From: Hydractinia symbiolongicarpus
Lineage: Eukaryota > Cnidaria > Hydrozoa > Anthoathecata > Hydractiniidae
Direction of reading: 5' to 3'
DNA length: 64,000 bases
Assembly (NCBI RefSeq): GCF_029227915.1
Contig: NC_079883.1
Span: 13,578,001-13,642,000 of the forward strand
Part shown: positions 47,501 to 59,500 of the stretch, one piece after another
How positions within the stretch are numbered: position 1 is the first letter of the stretch
Layout: every line of letters starts with the position of its first letter
Made by a program: the position numbers and the translations under genes
Notes under the pieces: model-generated
Told to the model about the DNA's origin: nothing
The model's database searches: none
What the model saw: only the letters and a program-made list of their open reading frames with translations

Positions 47501-48810
47501 TTATCGTGTTGAAATCCACGAATCAGGAGACGTACACACAATGGGTAATAATTTTAACCAACCCGCATCGCCTTTTTGACCGACCCACTGCAAAAACTAT
47601 TAAAATATTCTTATTTGCGCTACGTTTTAGAGGGAATAGAAGAAAAATCACGCTTTAAAATAGAAAGTGTCCAATATGAGAATGCTCTCGAAATTATACT
47701 TCACCAAGCTAAATACTTGCATCTAATAAGTTGACAATTAAGCAGATTTTTAATTTTCTAGCGCATATATCCACGAGTAATTTCAAGTTGCTATTATATA
47801 CTTCCTTAGTATTTTTTTTTTAATTATTATTCTTTTAGGTTGTTTCGGATCCCGCAGCACTTTGTCGACCTTAAGTTTTTTAGATGTTACAACATCAGAA
47901 AGGTAAGACCATAATTTTCTTTGATCAAAGTTTGATTGTTTATGCTTTATGATATTCTGATAATACACAAGAACATTGAAGGATGCTTATGCATTGTTAA
48001 CATAGTGCCTAACAGTAAGCAGGACTAGATCCTTGTTCCTAAGGGCTTAACACGAAACTGCTTCACCTCGTGTAGCAACATAATACCGGCACACGCTGAT
48101 AGATTATCCAGATTTCGCACATGTAATGTTCATCATTGCTCATTCTTGTACTTATTTTTAACTGAGAATGCTTACACCAATCGGAACTTTGATCATGATG
48201 GGCATGTAAGGTCAGATAATGTATCTCACCAAAATCTCATAACTTCAGTCTGTTGTCTGTGAATTAGCATCTAGTACAAAAAAAATCTGTTTTACCATTG
48301 CCTTCATCAAAAAAATGTCAAATGACAAATAACAGGTCCTATTACAAAGACTTAATACAACAACTTATGATTACCTACAATTAACTTCTAGGGTTCCTTA
48401 TGTCACGACTGATAGACAAGGTCGCGTCAATAAAATGACATTCCTAACAGGACATTCATTATCCTATGGTAAAAATTCCATTATTGGTCGTTCTGTAGTG
48501 GTAAGTTTATTAAGTATTACCCCTTGCTGTTTGGCGCCACAGCCGCAGGTTTTGTATTTAATACACCAACATAATCATTAAGACATCAGAGGTAAATCAT
48601 TATTAAAAGATTAGGGTTAAGCGAGACAAATTAATGATTGCCCCATTTATTCCAGTAGCTTTTATGAATATTTAACATGTAATGACAAACACACTCCTAA
48701 TAGATGTGGCCATAATATTGAACCTTTGCTTTTTATTTTAGATTCAAAGTAATACCCGGATTCCGACGGAAGAGGGCATGATTTCATGCGGAGAGATAGC
48801 TAGAGTGTAA
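44533..48810 (+). CDS. Secreted ENPP-type phosphodiesterase fused to a Cu/Zn-SOD-like domain
   Basis: Eight coding exons: 44533-44923, 45409-45629, 45806-46101, 46748-47162, 47445-47544, 47839-47902, 48392-48500, 48742-48810. All introns are GT/AG, all phases agree, and the join is 1665 nt or 554 residues ending at TAA. Residues 1-19 are a signal peptide. Residues ~24-420 are a nucleotide pyrophosphatase/phosphodiesterase (ENPP) domain: D32 in LSLDGF, nucleophile T69 in DTFPS, D192 and H196 in DSPDWAGH, D237-H238 in VSDHG, H346 in GGSHGYD. So all expected zinc ligands are present. The usual Asn after TFP is Ser72. Residues ~425-554 align with Cu/Zn superoxide dismutase: HESGD, NSIIGRSVV, C476 and C548 (disulfide pair). 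Metal ligands are mostly lost. There is no nuclease-like or somatomedin domain and no C-terminal membrane anchor. It probably hydrolyses phosphodiesters outside the cell; the substrate is unknown. Confidence 0.88.
44936..45124. repeat. Near-perfect hairpin in intron 1 of the ENPP gene
   Basis: Two ~88-90 nt arms (44936-45025 and 45035-45124) around a 9 nt loop. Inner parts such as GACTACGTCCGTCTTCAGTG and its inverse are perfect; only a few bases differ near ATAAGATAAG/GAAATAAG and GAAAAACT/AAAGACCC. It begins 12 nt after the intron 1 donor. A recent foldback transposon or a snap-back duplication would both explain it. Confidence 0.9.
47631..47734 (+). CDS. Possible alternative terminal exon of the ENPP gene
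   Basis: Inside intron 5 (47545-47838). TACGTTTTAG at 47621-47630 is a good acceptor, and entering in phase 1 from exon 5 gives 34 codons (EGIEEKSRFKIESVQ…) and a TGA at 47732-47734. Used instead of the next exons, it would cut off the SOD-like domain after its HESGD strand. No SOD similarity was seen in it, so a chance frame in the intron is equally possible. Confidence 0.25.
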
Positions 48811-50529
48811 AAAAAGGGTAAAAAATTTCCTCGGAAAAAGAGCATTTCCGCATTGGAAATATTGGTGACTCACAACGACGTGCTAATAAGTGATTAGTAG
48901 GGAAAGGAGAATGTTTCATTACCGTCAAGTGCAATATTTACTGCAAGATCTTTAACTGCTTTTATAAACCATTCATTGTAATGTCTATAAATTTATTCTT
49001 CCTTATATATACGTTCGATTGTTACTAATTTATCAATTGTAAGAACTTGCACACAAAAAAGACCTCGCATTATTGCGTGTTGTCCTAGTAACTGTTAAAC
49101 GTAATTTTCATATTTGATACCAGTCCCCAAACTAGTGAATTCCATACCTCCAAGATCTTAAATATTGATTATTTTACTGTACATTTAATGTGACACTTTC
49201 ATCAATTTTTTTTTCCAAATTTGATTTTTCCCGCTGTGTAGTTGACATTAGATAAAAATAATACACTTTTAAATGCCAAATGGGGTTCGTTTCCCTCCGC
49301 AAAAAGTGATTAAATCATATATGTCTATTTCAGAAACAGGTCATTGCGAAATTTATGGATTAAACTTTCGCATTTTGCGGACTTTGGAACAAAGTTAGCG
49401 GAAAAAACGTTCGTGAATCGGAGGAAAAGAGGTCATTTTTGCATGAAAAAACTTTTGCGAAGAGCAGAAAATGAATATAATATCTATCCATGTGTCGTTG
49501 TTTTTTGGGAACAATGAATTTCAGGAATGAGACTTAAATTTGCTTGAGAAAAAATATATTTTCTTCGCGTGGAATAACATTCGCATTTTTTAAGTTGGCT
49601 ATGATTTCGCATAAAAAAAAGCGAAAAAGGGCAAAAAAGAAATGACCTTGGGCCACACTGGTCAGTTCTGAGATCTGATTGGTTTCTCAAGTTTCCGTTA
49701 ATTATGAAGATAAATTAATTTATGCGTAAAAAATTGAATAATAACAGAAAAACAATAATGGCGGCTAAGTTTATTTGCGAACGGGACGCTGGAATGTTTA
49801 TGTTCTGCTGGACTGAATTTATTTTGTCCGCGAAAGTACGGCAGCTAAAGATATTGAAAAAAAGTGTACGGAAATAAGATGGGGTATCAATGCAATGACC
49901 ATCCTATATATTAAAATCCAAATATATATCATTTAAGAACAGCAGTCGAATATTCTATGTAGTTTAAGGTTCCTAGTTTGCTAGACATAGCATGTTAAGT
50001 ACCAAAAATGACTAAACAAGTCAAGATTCATAGTGTAGCGGGCTCTTTAAATTTTTCCAAGGCATACATTTGTGTTAAAAGCTCTGCTTCGACTATTTAA
50101 GTTAAAGGCAGGTATAAACGATAAATAATGAAATGGCGACCTTCAAAAGCGTCTGCTATAAACGGGTGTTCGTTGTAAGCTGTCTGTTATATGAAGGATT
50201 TATTGTCAGGCATTTCTTCCGATACAGAAAAAAGTGTCCGCTGTAGAGAGGTGTCCGTTGCAAAGATGTACGCTATAAGAAGATTTCGCTGTAGTTATTC
50301 AGTTTAATTTGCTTTTGGCAGCCCTGCTCAATACCTACTTAAAGGATAAAGCAGTGCATTTTGCTGAATAGAATTAAGATTCCGTTGAGGTAGGAAGTAC
50401 TGATTCACATTTAAATATGAAAAGGACTATGATCCTTCTTCTGAAGCTTTAAGAAGAAATTTTATATTTTTTGCCTACAAGTAGAAGTATTTTACGTCAC
50501 AGTAAAAGCTATGCACTTGGTTTCGATTA
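48811..50529. other. Intergenic, downstream of the ENPP gene
   Basis: Contains the gene's 3' UTR, whose end I could not fix. Degenerate words such as GTGTCCGCTGTAGAG and GTGTCCGTTGCAAAG repeat at about 50150-50300. The minus frame 49484-49690 has no motif. Confidence 0.45.
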
Positions 50530-50668
50530 TCTATATTATAATACCCGTATACGTCTGTCCGTCTGTCACGCAAAATGCTAGCTTAGCTGCGCAAGTAGCG
50601 TGACGCATGCAGTACGGTCTAAAGAGGACGGGCGAACCCGTGGATTGTTCCACGGCCTGACGACTAGT
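50530..50668 (+). mobile_element. Helitron-like short repeat
   Basis: TC start after an A (A/TCTATATTATAATACC), GTCTGTCCGTCTGTC microsatellite, then hairpin CCCGTGGA-loop-TCCACGG (50637-50656) and CTAGT at 50664-50668. 139 bp, same family as 30103-30535, 60689-60807 and 62768-62913. Confidence 0.75.
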
Positions 50669-50839
50669 AGAAATACCATTTTGCGCATAACAGTAAGAAG
50701 CATTTGTGCGTCAAATAAATGTTTACTGCCTTGAATTATTAAAATCAGAACTTTAATGTTTTGTTTCCATACTTTTTGCATGTATATATTTTTTTGGTCT
50801 TTTTTATAAAAACAGTTTATTTTAGACGCCTCATATGTT

Positions 50840-51120
50840 TATATCGTTTTAATTTCTACAGGGACAGACAGATGACCGCTATTATCAAAAAGATTATTAA
50901 TAAGGATGACTTTGCTCTATTCCGTATGTATTCCACGTATACCGTGTTTTTTAATACGGGATTTTGTATTTCAACATTAAACTCCGTATAAACTTGTATC
51001 AGTCCGTATTCTTTAACCCGTATACGGAAGATACGCTATTGTTCGTATTCAAATAGTCCCAATATGGTGTGATACGGGAAAAGTACACGGAATTCATACG
51101 GACTATCTAGTCTGCGAAAA
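50840..51120. repeat. Degenerate repeat of CCGTAT / ATACGG words
   Basis: More than ten occurrences in both orientations (for example CCGTATACGG near 51021 and ATACGGACT near 51098), giving local palindromes. Probably a diverged short repeat; noncoding. Confidence 0.6.
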
Positions 51121-51129
51121 TTTCCGTTA

Positions 51130-52020
51130 TCTGTGTTAACCCTGGACCGGGGGGGATTCCGCCCCCTGCCGGTTTCTTTTAATAACTCTCTTTTGTTACA
51201 CTGCATGATTATAACACTGAGTTTTCACATTTATCTATTAGGCTTCTGTCTGCCAAATATTTGGGTGCCACAACTTTCAGAGCTTTATATAATGGCTATT
51301 ACTCGAAACTACCCTTAAAAGTCCCTATGAAAGCCTTATATTCGGAAAAATATAATAACTTTAATTAGGATTATCCTTGGGACTTACAAGACTAATTTAT
51401 CTAGTCGTTCTGAGAATTATCTCAAGTGGTTAATCTGATTTTGGGGCAATTTATGGCCTTTTTAAGGGCACTATGTGAAAGTCGGAAAATATGTTAAATA
51501 ACTTCCATTTCGCCGCAGAAACTTTAAATATTATGCAAAAATCACCCTAGAACGTAAGTAGTTAAATTTTATCCAGATACTCGTATATTAGAGAAATTTC
51601 AAGCTATTAATGACGTCACAGAAAAAGTGCTGACATAAGCAAGAATTTAATGCTGGCATTTTGTTTCTTTCTTAATGTACTATAAGTGTGGCAACTTTGA
51701 TTCAATTTGGACAAGCCTGTCCAAAATTATAAAGGAGGGGAGTGGCGAATCTCTAAAGAATGAATAAATGCAATACTTTTTTCATTAATTTTATGATTAA
51801 CATAATCGTATACAAAATATAAGAATTAAAAAAAGGTAATGATTAATCTTATATTGGTGTTTAATAAGACACAAAAAATACTTTTTTTAAAGCTGCAATG
51901 CTACCTACCTATCTAGATTTATTTACCATTATTAAATAGGCAACTTTTAACTAAATGGAATAAAAAAACAATCGTTTATAATGAAATTCGTTTAACGTTT
52001 GCCATATTTCAAAGTTTTCA
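51130..52020. other. Intergenic, no gene seen apart from repeat R4
   Basis: R4 copy 2 lies at 51585-51735 (see 22262-22400). The rest is AT-rich, and the right end should hold the 3' UTR of the minus-strand LRR gene. Confidence 0.5.
51585..51735. repeat. Repeat family R4, copy 2
   Basis: Ordered match to 22262-22400 in the same orientation, with the blocks AATGACGTCACAGAAAA, AATTTAATGCTGGCATTTTG and GTACTATAAGTGTGG. Confidence 0.7.
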
Positions 52021-52021
52021 C

Positions 52022-53354
52022 TTATGTGTTTATTGCTGAATAATTTTTTTGTGACCTGTTACCCACCGCAGAACGTCGGATGTACCAATGAAAAAAAGCA
52101 ATGACAAGGATAACAAAAATTATTGCCAAAAAAGCACCGACCAATGGTAGAACCAACTCTTTTACTCCCTTGAATGTGCTAGATATCTTCGTTTGGCATC
52201 GTTCTCCCTTAAAACCATCCGTACATTCACAAGTATAATTGGTCATGCTAAATGAAACACATCTACCATTGTTCATGCACGTGGCGTTCAAATGGCAGGC
52301 AGAACATTGACTTTGCCTAATAGCAGAAGAATTGCTGATAGGTAATCCGGATAACATTACTGGTAGACTGCAAGTACCACGCAACATCGGTTTCTTAGAA
52401 CTTTCTTGAATAACTGCCAACATTTTATAGAAACCACAATCACATTTCAAAGGATTTTTTGCCAATAACATAGCTGGAACAGAAGCCTTTTCAAAAACAC
52501 TGGCACTAATGGAAATGATCTTATTGCTAGACAGGTCAATCCCATCAGTGAAGGTTATTCCAACAAAAGCTTTATCCCCAATTTCAGATACTTCGTTTTC
52601 GTTAACCAAGATTGAATAAAGTGACGCTTGATTGGAAAACAATCCATTTGGAATCTTTTTAATCTTATTGTTGTTCAATTGTATCATCAAGTTGCTGCTT
52701 GACAATGCACTGAAAAGACCAGTGGGTAGATTTTCAATTTTATTTTCTTCCAATTCTAGAAATGTCAACTTTCTAAGGCCGTCAAAGGAGTTTGAAAACA
52801 AGTGGTTTATTTTATTTCTTCTCAGTTTTAATCGAAGTAAGGAACTGTTACTAGCAAAAGTATACTCTGGAATGCTCTGAATTAGGTTTTTTTCAAGATT
52901 CAGATAAATTAGGTTCGGTAATTCAGAAAAAGCCATGTCTTCAATTTTTTTCAAACCATTTTCTCGAAGTTCTAATCGTTTCAATTTTTGCAGACCAACA
53001 AAATCTTCTTTAGTGACAACTTCTATCTTGCTCTCGTATATAGATAAAGATGTTAAAGCAGGCATTTTTTTGGATAATTCTTTCGGTATCTTTGATATAT
53101 TGCTATTACTGACATGGAATTGACTTAGCTTAGTTAAAATGGGAAACGATGTTACCACAAGTTCATCCGCAACATAGTTTTTAATGGTCAATGATATCCA
53201 ACGGTATATTTGGTCCAATCGCGTCAATATCTGCTTCCGTTAGAATCTTTTGTTTGTTGCAATATACTAATTTTGCATAACATCTACATAACATTGGACA
53301 TGAATTGACGGTGTGCAATATTATGCCAATGATCACCATTGTAAAAACGTACAT
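52022..53354 (-). CDS. LRR-EGF single-pass membrane protein, with an apparent one-base frameshift
   Basis: Start ATG at 53354 (an earlier in-frame start is non-ATG); end TAA at 52024-52022. Order: signal peptide (MYVFTMVIIGIILHTVNS), LRR N-cap CPMLCRCYAKLVYC, about nine leucine-rich repeats such as LKRLELRENGLKKI and LTFLELEENKIENLP, LRR C-cap NPLKCDCGFYKM...C, an EGF-like module (CHLNATCMNNGRC then CECTDGFKGERC), a transmembrane helix (VLPLVGAFLAIIFVILVIAF) and a ~20-residue cytoplasmic tail. About 440 residues without introns. Near 53190-53175 the N-cap frame ends at a stop (PLDIIDH) while the LRR frame resumes as SLTIKN; a one-base loss joins them naturally. This is either a recent pseudogene mutation or a sequence error; everything else is intact, which favours error or a young allele. 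Likely a surface adhesion or recognition protein. Confidence 0.85.
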
Positions 53355-53524
53355 CTTCACCTTCAATGCCGCCAAGCGAGGTTATTAATATCTATAATAA
53401 AGACAAACCAGAAGAAAAGTTTTATTCATTTTTTTCCTAACATTTACTTTTTTGACATGCACAAACAATAGAGTAAGAAGAACGAAAGGCAATTCTACGA
53501 GTTGATTGATAAAATTGAAGAGTT

Positions 53525-53650
53525 TGTGTGTCTGTTTGTTTGTCTGTAACAGGCTAAGTAGATGTGTTCATTTTTCTTTTATGTAGTCGATAAAAATATG
53601 TTTTGTTTGGCAACGGGCTATACGTTACAGCACGACGTCAATGCATTTAT
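53525..53650. repeat. Interspersed repeat family R5, short copy
   Basis: TGTGTGTCTGTTTGTTTGTC then ACAGGCTAAGTAGATGTG and TTCATTTTTC, matching 25836 onward. Confidence 0.6.
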
Positions 53651-53714
53651 GGACTGAAGTCAATTTATTTATATATATATTTACCCAGGATAGCCTCTTC
53701 AGTTCCTTTTGGTA

Positions 53715-53766
53715 CTGCTATCAACGAGGGTCCTACGAAGGGGGTCCTACGAAAGGGGTCCTAGGG
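53715..53766. repeat. Tandem repeat, three ~14 bp units
   Basis: Consecutive GGGTCCTACGAAG, GGGGTCCTACGAAAG and GGGGTCCTAGGG. Confidence 0.85.
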
Positions 53767-53769
53767 CAT

Positions 53770-55700
53770 TTAAAGCTCCCATTGAGCTATAAAAGTCGTG
53801 CAAGCACAGCAATCGTTTAACTAGACAACCGCCTAAGATATCAATCCTATTCTTATGCTGAACGCTAAGCAGGACGGTTAGATTCACACTTTTATGGTTT
53901 CTGGCATGACTCGGCCGGGTTTTGAATACAACACCTCCCGCACTAGAAACATATGCTCTACTACAAGGCTATCAGTCGGTAGTTTAGATTTAATAACCTG
54001 TGTAGTATACCACCATAACACATTTTATTAAGAATAGTTTTAAAAAGGTATAAGAATTAAAGCCTCCCAAATTATGCCAAAGGTAATCTGGAAAACAAAT
54101 TTAATTATTGAAATCAAGAGTCTGCAGGTAAATTCACGGCTTATGAGAGTTAAAAAAAGGTGAAACTAAGTTTGTGAATTTAGGAAAAAGTGCCAAAAGT
54201 TTGCCTTGCATGTATCTGAAGATATATTCTACCTGGAGCGATTGTTGAAACCGCAAGAATGTTCGTTGGAAAAGAAAAGAGAGAGATTTGTTTTTTTTTT
54301 ACTTTGAGATTTTTGATGCAACGCCAAGATAGATTTTTGTTTGTTATTTTTAGCAGTTAATAGGGTGTGATATATATTTTCATTGAATAAATCTCAAGTC
54401 AGTAAACTTTCGTTTTTTTCCGTAGAAAGCGCCAGTTTTTTTAAATGCTTCCTATTTGCGGAGCGTGTGTTGTTCATTAAACGTATGAACAACAGAAAAA
54501 AGAAGAAGACATTTGGCGTAAGGCTGGGTGAAGTACCCTCCAGTTTAAATCCTGGTGGAAGTAGCAAATATTCAAATGAAAACTTTGAACAAGTCTCAGC
54601 CCGACAGATCCAATCTTAAATTTACATATGACAAATAAAAACAAATGAAAAATCCAGTAATTTATTATGTAACTTTTATTGCTTCGCTTTTTACTATATC
54701 AGTCATAGAAAAGGAAAAAAACTGTATTAACCTTCCCTTTTGTTACATGACCTTGTTAAACAACTTTTACTGCTAAAATTATTGAAAAAAATAAACAACT
54801 TTGAGTACTGAGCTAAACGTGAGTTGCTTATTGAAAAAATGTGTACAGAAGGAACATTTCTCATATCTTTATATATACATATTTTTAATAAAAAAAAACC
54901 CAGCCTTTTCCAATACTTGAAAAAATATTTATCAATTAACTGCCCGCCTGAGAAAGTTTCGTCATCATAATATTAAGGCGCGATATCTTCCCCAATATTA
55001 TTCTGCCTCTTTGTATGAAACAGTTGGATCTTGGTACGCAGCTTCGCTACCATTTTATGTATTCTTTTCGAGAGGACAAACAACAATGCACTTTGGATTC
55101 ACTCACTCAAACATGATTTTTCAGATGAATATCTCTATAAGGAGGAGTTCTCGACAGTGGTGACTAGTTTGTATCAGCGAAAGTAACACAGTGGGGCGGG
55201 TCCAGATACGTAGGTTGCTGTTATTCTCATGACATATTAACTCATTCTATTTAAACAAAGAAAAATTTGCCTGGCGGTGGCGCTGGTGTGTTACCGTACT
55301 AGTAAAATTATTTAAGTTAACTTACCTAAATGCTAACTTTTAGTAGAAAGAATTTTATTAAAACTAACTACGTCTTTTATTCGATAGAATGCGGAATATG
55401 ACATCTATTTTTGTTTTCCATCACTGTTCAATTTATTTCTAACAGAATTAGATAAACAAATAAAAATATCAAATATTTAATGTGGTCAAACAATCACGAC
55501 AGTGACACACAAACATTGTTTAGTTTTGCAGTGTGGTTCAAGCTCAAGGAAAAGAAATATTTCGCAATATATGACGGCTATTATATACGATAAAAACATT
55601 CCGTATTTGCTGTCAAAGTAAAGGGATTGGACTATTGGTATTATAAAAACTTTAGTTAAAGCTTATTTACCGCAAAGAAAACAAGTTAGTCAAGAGAGCC
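53770..55700. other. Intergenic, no gene seen
   Basis: The plus frame at 54383-54619 has no motif. The promoter of the minus-strand LRR gene should lie just right of 53354. Confidence 0.45.
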
Positions 55701-56060
55701 AGCATAATTTTTCCTACCACTGCGAAATCGGAGTAGTTAAGGTGGGAAAATTATACGTGGTCTCAAACGTATTTTCTGCGGCCAAACTGACCGCGCTTTT
55801 TGATTGGATAATTCTATTGTTCTTTGCTTACGTGGTCAATATCGGGGAAAGATTAAAGTAGGCTTTTCATCCCAAATATTCCAGTAAGTGGATTCACTCA
55901 CTATAATAAATATTATTAGGCCATAAGGTTTTTAGCAGAGAAACATGTGGCCACGGCCAAGTCACAGATAAATTAAAATGGTTAATTTAAACTCGGAGTT
56001 CCGCTGAGTCATTCGTTTCCATCTAAGCTTTTGTTTGAGAGAAACTCATTTTATTAACTA
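55700..56060. repeat. Interspersed repeat family R1, copy 3 (with internal gap)
   Basis: GACCGCGCTTTTTGATTGG at about 55788 and TACGTGGTCAATATCGGG at about 55829 match 18240-18300; AAGCTTTTGTTTGAGAGAAAC at about 56026 matches 18480-18505. The 5' part (AGCATAATTTTTCCTACCAC) resembles 18155-18180, so the element may start further left than in copy 2. Confidence 0.7.
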
Positions 56061-56539
56061 GGCTAAAAACAAGCAGGCTTTTTAACTTTTTGAAATATCT
56101 TGGTTGGTCTTTTAAGATTTTTGACTTTATTTACTTTTAATTAATTAAATTTAATTAATTTTGTTTTAGTAATTATGCTAATTATGCTAATTATGCACGA
56201 TATCGTGCCATTGATGTGTAGTGTTTGGTGTGTAGCGACGTAAATAATTTTCAGCTATCAAGTTCGATAGTTAGAAAATATTTACATGAATTTGAAAACT
56301 CATTTATTCTAATTATCACTGTATCCTCAGCATTCAATTTATGAATTCATAATTTTATTTTATAAAATCTCAATCAATCTAATACTGGATTCTTATAGCC
56401 GAACCTCCTTCCTCTTTCAACTTCTTGATGATCAAAAAAGGAGCTCCTGTTATGTCAACATTTGTTTACAAGTTATTATGAGTTATTTAACCGCAACCAT
56501 TGAATTTTTTGTTATATATTTTATTATACAATTATCATT

Positions 56540-59500
56540 ATGGAATCAACAAGTTATACTGCTAAGGATGCGATACGCCACATGGCAAGAGAAAGGCTTC
56601 TGATCAGTTTGAGAGCGATCAGTATAAGCGCTTGAAAATAACCAGGGAAGTGGATATCCACAAGTGGTCTCTTCTTGATGATTTAGCCTCTTATGCAAAC
56701 GATGCATCCCAGGAATTCATCTCAGAAAAAGAAATAAAGGAGCAAGTGCTGTTGGAGACTCCCAGACCAGTAAACTTGGATGCGATAAAGGTTTTAGACG
56801 AGGTTTTGTCCAGCAATCTAAAAAAGGATCATCCACAAAGCCTCGAAATGGATCGAGTGCTCAAAAAATTCCAAGAAAAGGGGTGTTACATAATAGGCAG
56901 GTACGAACTGCTGGAGATGAAGAAAATCTTCCCCCTCCTGAGAAAGTAGCTTTGGCGATAGAAAAAAACATTGACAATGGTGGGTCAATGTATCAACTTT
57001 TTAACGTATGAGCGTTGAAAGAATATCTTATCCGTTGCAGCAAACCATTTAGCTGCACAAACATCGACGACATTAAAGGACAAACCCTCGCTCCTACAGC
57101 TTCATGATAGTGAACTGTTTGGGAAAAAATACCGCGAACACATGGCTAATTCGAACAAGAAAATCAAGCAAGATGTTATGGTTCCAGGCCAGAAACTCTC
57201 AACAAGCAATAGAAGGTGGCCAAAGAAGTAGCCCTTTCTTAGTTGCTCCTCCTATTGAAAGACGAACGGTGGGAGACATTCCGGCTACAAACCAAGGCAA
57301 CCATATTATACAGGTACCTACCTTTCTACAACTTTTCTCTACAATTAAACGTTGAAAATTGGGTGCACTTGGAGGATATCACTCAAGTTCACCCTGCCGT
57401 AAAAAATCTGTTCTAAGGGTGGCAGATCCCCAACTGCACCCTTAGCAGAACACCTAAAACATTTTCTTTCTGCTTGGAAAAAGTTAACACAGGACAAATA
57501 TATCCTGTCAGTCATGCATGGGTTCAAAATACCCCTTATTTCGAAGCCAACACAGGCAAAAATACCTCATTCTCCTGTTCGAAATCTAATAGACAAAAAG
57601 TTAATAGATAGGGAAGTATCCAAGCAATCTGTAAGTATAAAGCAAATTGACCAGTAATAAACCTCATGCATTTAAACAAGTTTGTTCCTTACGAACACTT
57701 TCAAATGGAGGGTTTGCACTCACTAAAATTCTTATTAAACAAAGGCGATTGGATGTGCAAGTTGGATCTGAAAGATGCCTATTTCAGTGTCCCACTGCAA
57801 AATATGTGAGGTTCAAGTGGTCAGGCAACCTATACGAATTCCTCTGTCTTCCCATGGTAGTTCTTTGTCGTTTAATGATAAGAATTGTAATTTACTTAGA
57901 CGATATGTTAATTTTGGGACGGTCCTTATGGCACGAGACACATTAATTTTTCTGTTACAAAATTTGGGATTTTTAATAAATTTGAGAAAGTTTGTCTTGG
58001 ACAGACAAAGTGGAGTTCTTGGGAATGTCGATGAATTCAGTAATTATGTCTCTTTATCTAACAAGGGAGAATTGTTGCCAAAATACAGAAGCAGTGCTTG
58101 AGTTTGTACAAGACAAGAGAAGCCACTATTCTGGAGCTAACTCAGTCAATAGGAGTTCTATCTGCAACGATACAAGCAGTTCTTCCGACTCGTCTATAGA
58201 TTTGCTTTTTTACAACAACAACAAATTCAAAGTCTAAAAGTATCCACATCTTATGCGACCCTAGTGCATTTAAAGAGGGAATCTCTGGAAGAACTTCTAT
58301 GGTGGGTGAACAATCTAAAATTGCACAATGGGCGTTTCCTTATGCAACCTCAAGCACAAAGCTTGTTACAGACATATGCTTCTCTGAAAGGTTGGGGAGC
58401 TGTTTGTCAAGGGACCAGGATAGTAGGCATGTGGTCCCAGACGGAACAGATTCTTCATATAAATGTTTTGGAATTGTTTGCCATCAAATTAGCACTTCTG
58501 TCTTTTCACAGAACAAATTTGTATCAATTCACATTCAGACAGACAACATGACAGCTCTGTCTTTCCTCCTCAAAATAGAAAGAACAATGATAAAAATAGC
58601 CAAGGAAATTTGGAATTTCCTATACTCCAAAAGATCACGATTAGAGCAGAGTACCACTCAGGTTGTCTAATTATCAAGGCAGATTGGGAGTCTCGGCATA
58701 CCCTGGATTAAGCAGAATGGAAGCTTTGTCCTGTGTTTTTCAAAACAATTTGTCAGAGAATAAGATATCTCAAATTGGACCTGTTTGCCTCCCGTCTATC
58801 ACATCAACTTCCAATGTATTATTCTTGAAAGCCGGACCCTCACAGCCTGGGTACAGACACATTTCACAAAAGTGGAATTTCATGCTTTTGATCTGACCCA
58901 CAGAGCTCTAAAAAAGTAGAAGAAGAACAGGTTTTACAAAATCCAAAAGAAGGAAAACCAATCCATGGTAGTGACAGGGGCTTCACGATTAGCTGCTTGG
59001 ATAATTTCAATTGTACCAGAGACTTTCAATCTCATAATTGCTTCCAGACCAAGGGGTACTAATGCAGATTTCTTATCATCCTGGAATAAGTAGGTTGATC
59101 CATTTTAATGCCCTATAAATTTTGTGATAAATTATTTGGGGGAGTTATTCAAAAAGAGTTATTATTTGTTGCCATAGATCAGCCATTTTAGCCTTTCACG
59201 ATAAGATTCAAGGAAGGCTTGTAGGAGAACATCCTAAAGTTAGTTTTCTTATATCAGGTGTTTTTAATTAAAAGCCTCCTCAACCAAAGCACACTTTTAT
59301 TTGGGATTTTCAGGTGGTCATAGATTACATAAAAACAACAACTTAAAGATAACAGGCAAATCTTTATAACATTTTTGTCCTTAAAACTTACAATGCTATT
59401 AGCTTTAACTTCAGCTTCTAGGGTGTTGAGTATTCATAATTTGGATATAAAAACTAATGCTCAATATACGTTTACTTTTAATAAACTCCATAAGTCGTGG

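Noticed and set aside
52632-53123. Plus frames at 52632-52880 and 52935-53123
   Set aside because: Antisense to the LRR coding region.
57345-57527. 60-codon minus frame
   Set aside because: Antisense within the DIRS element.
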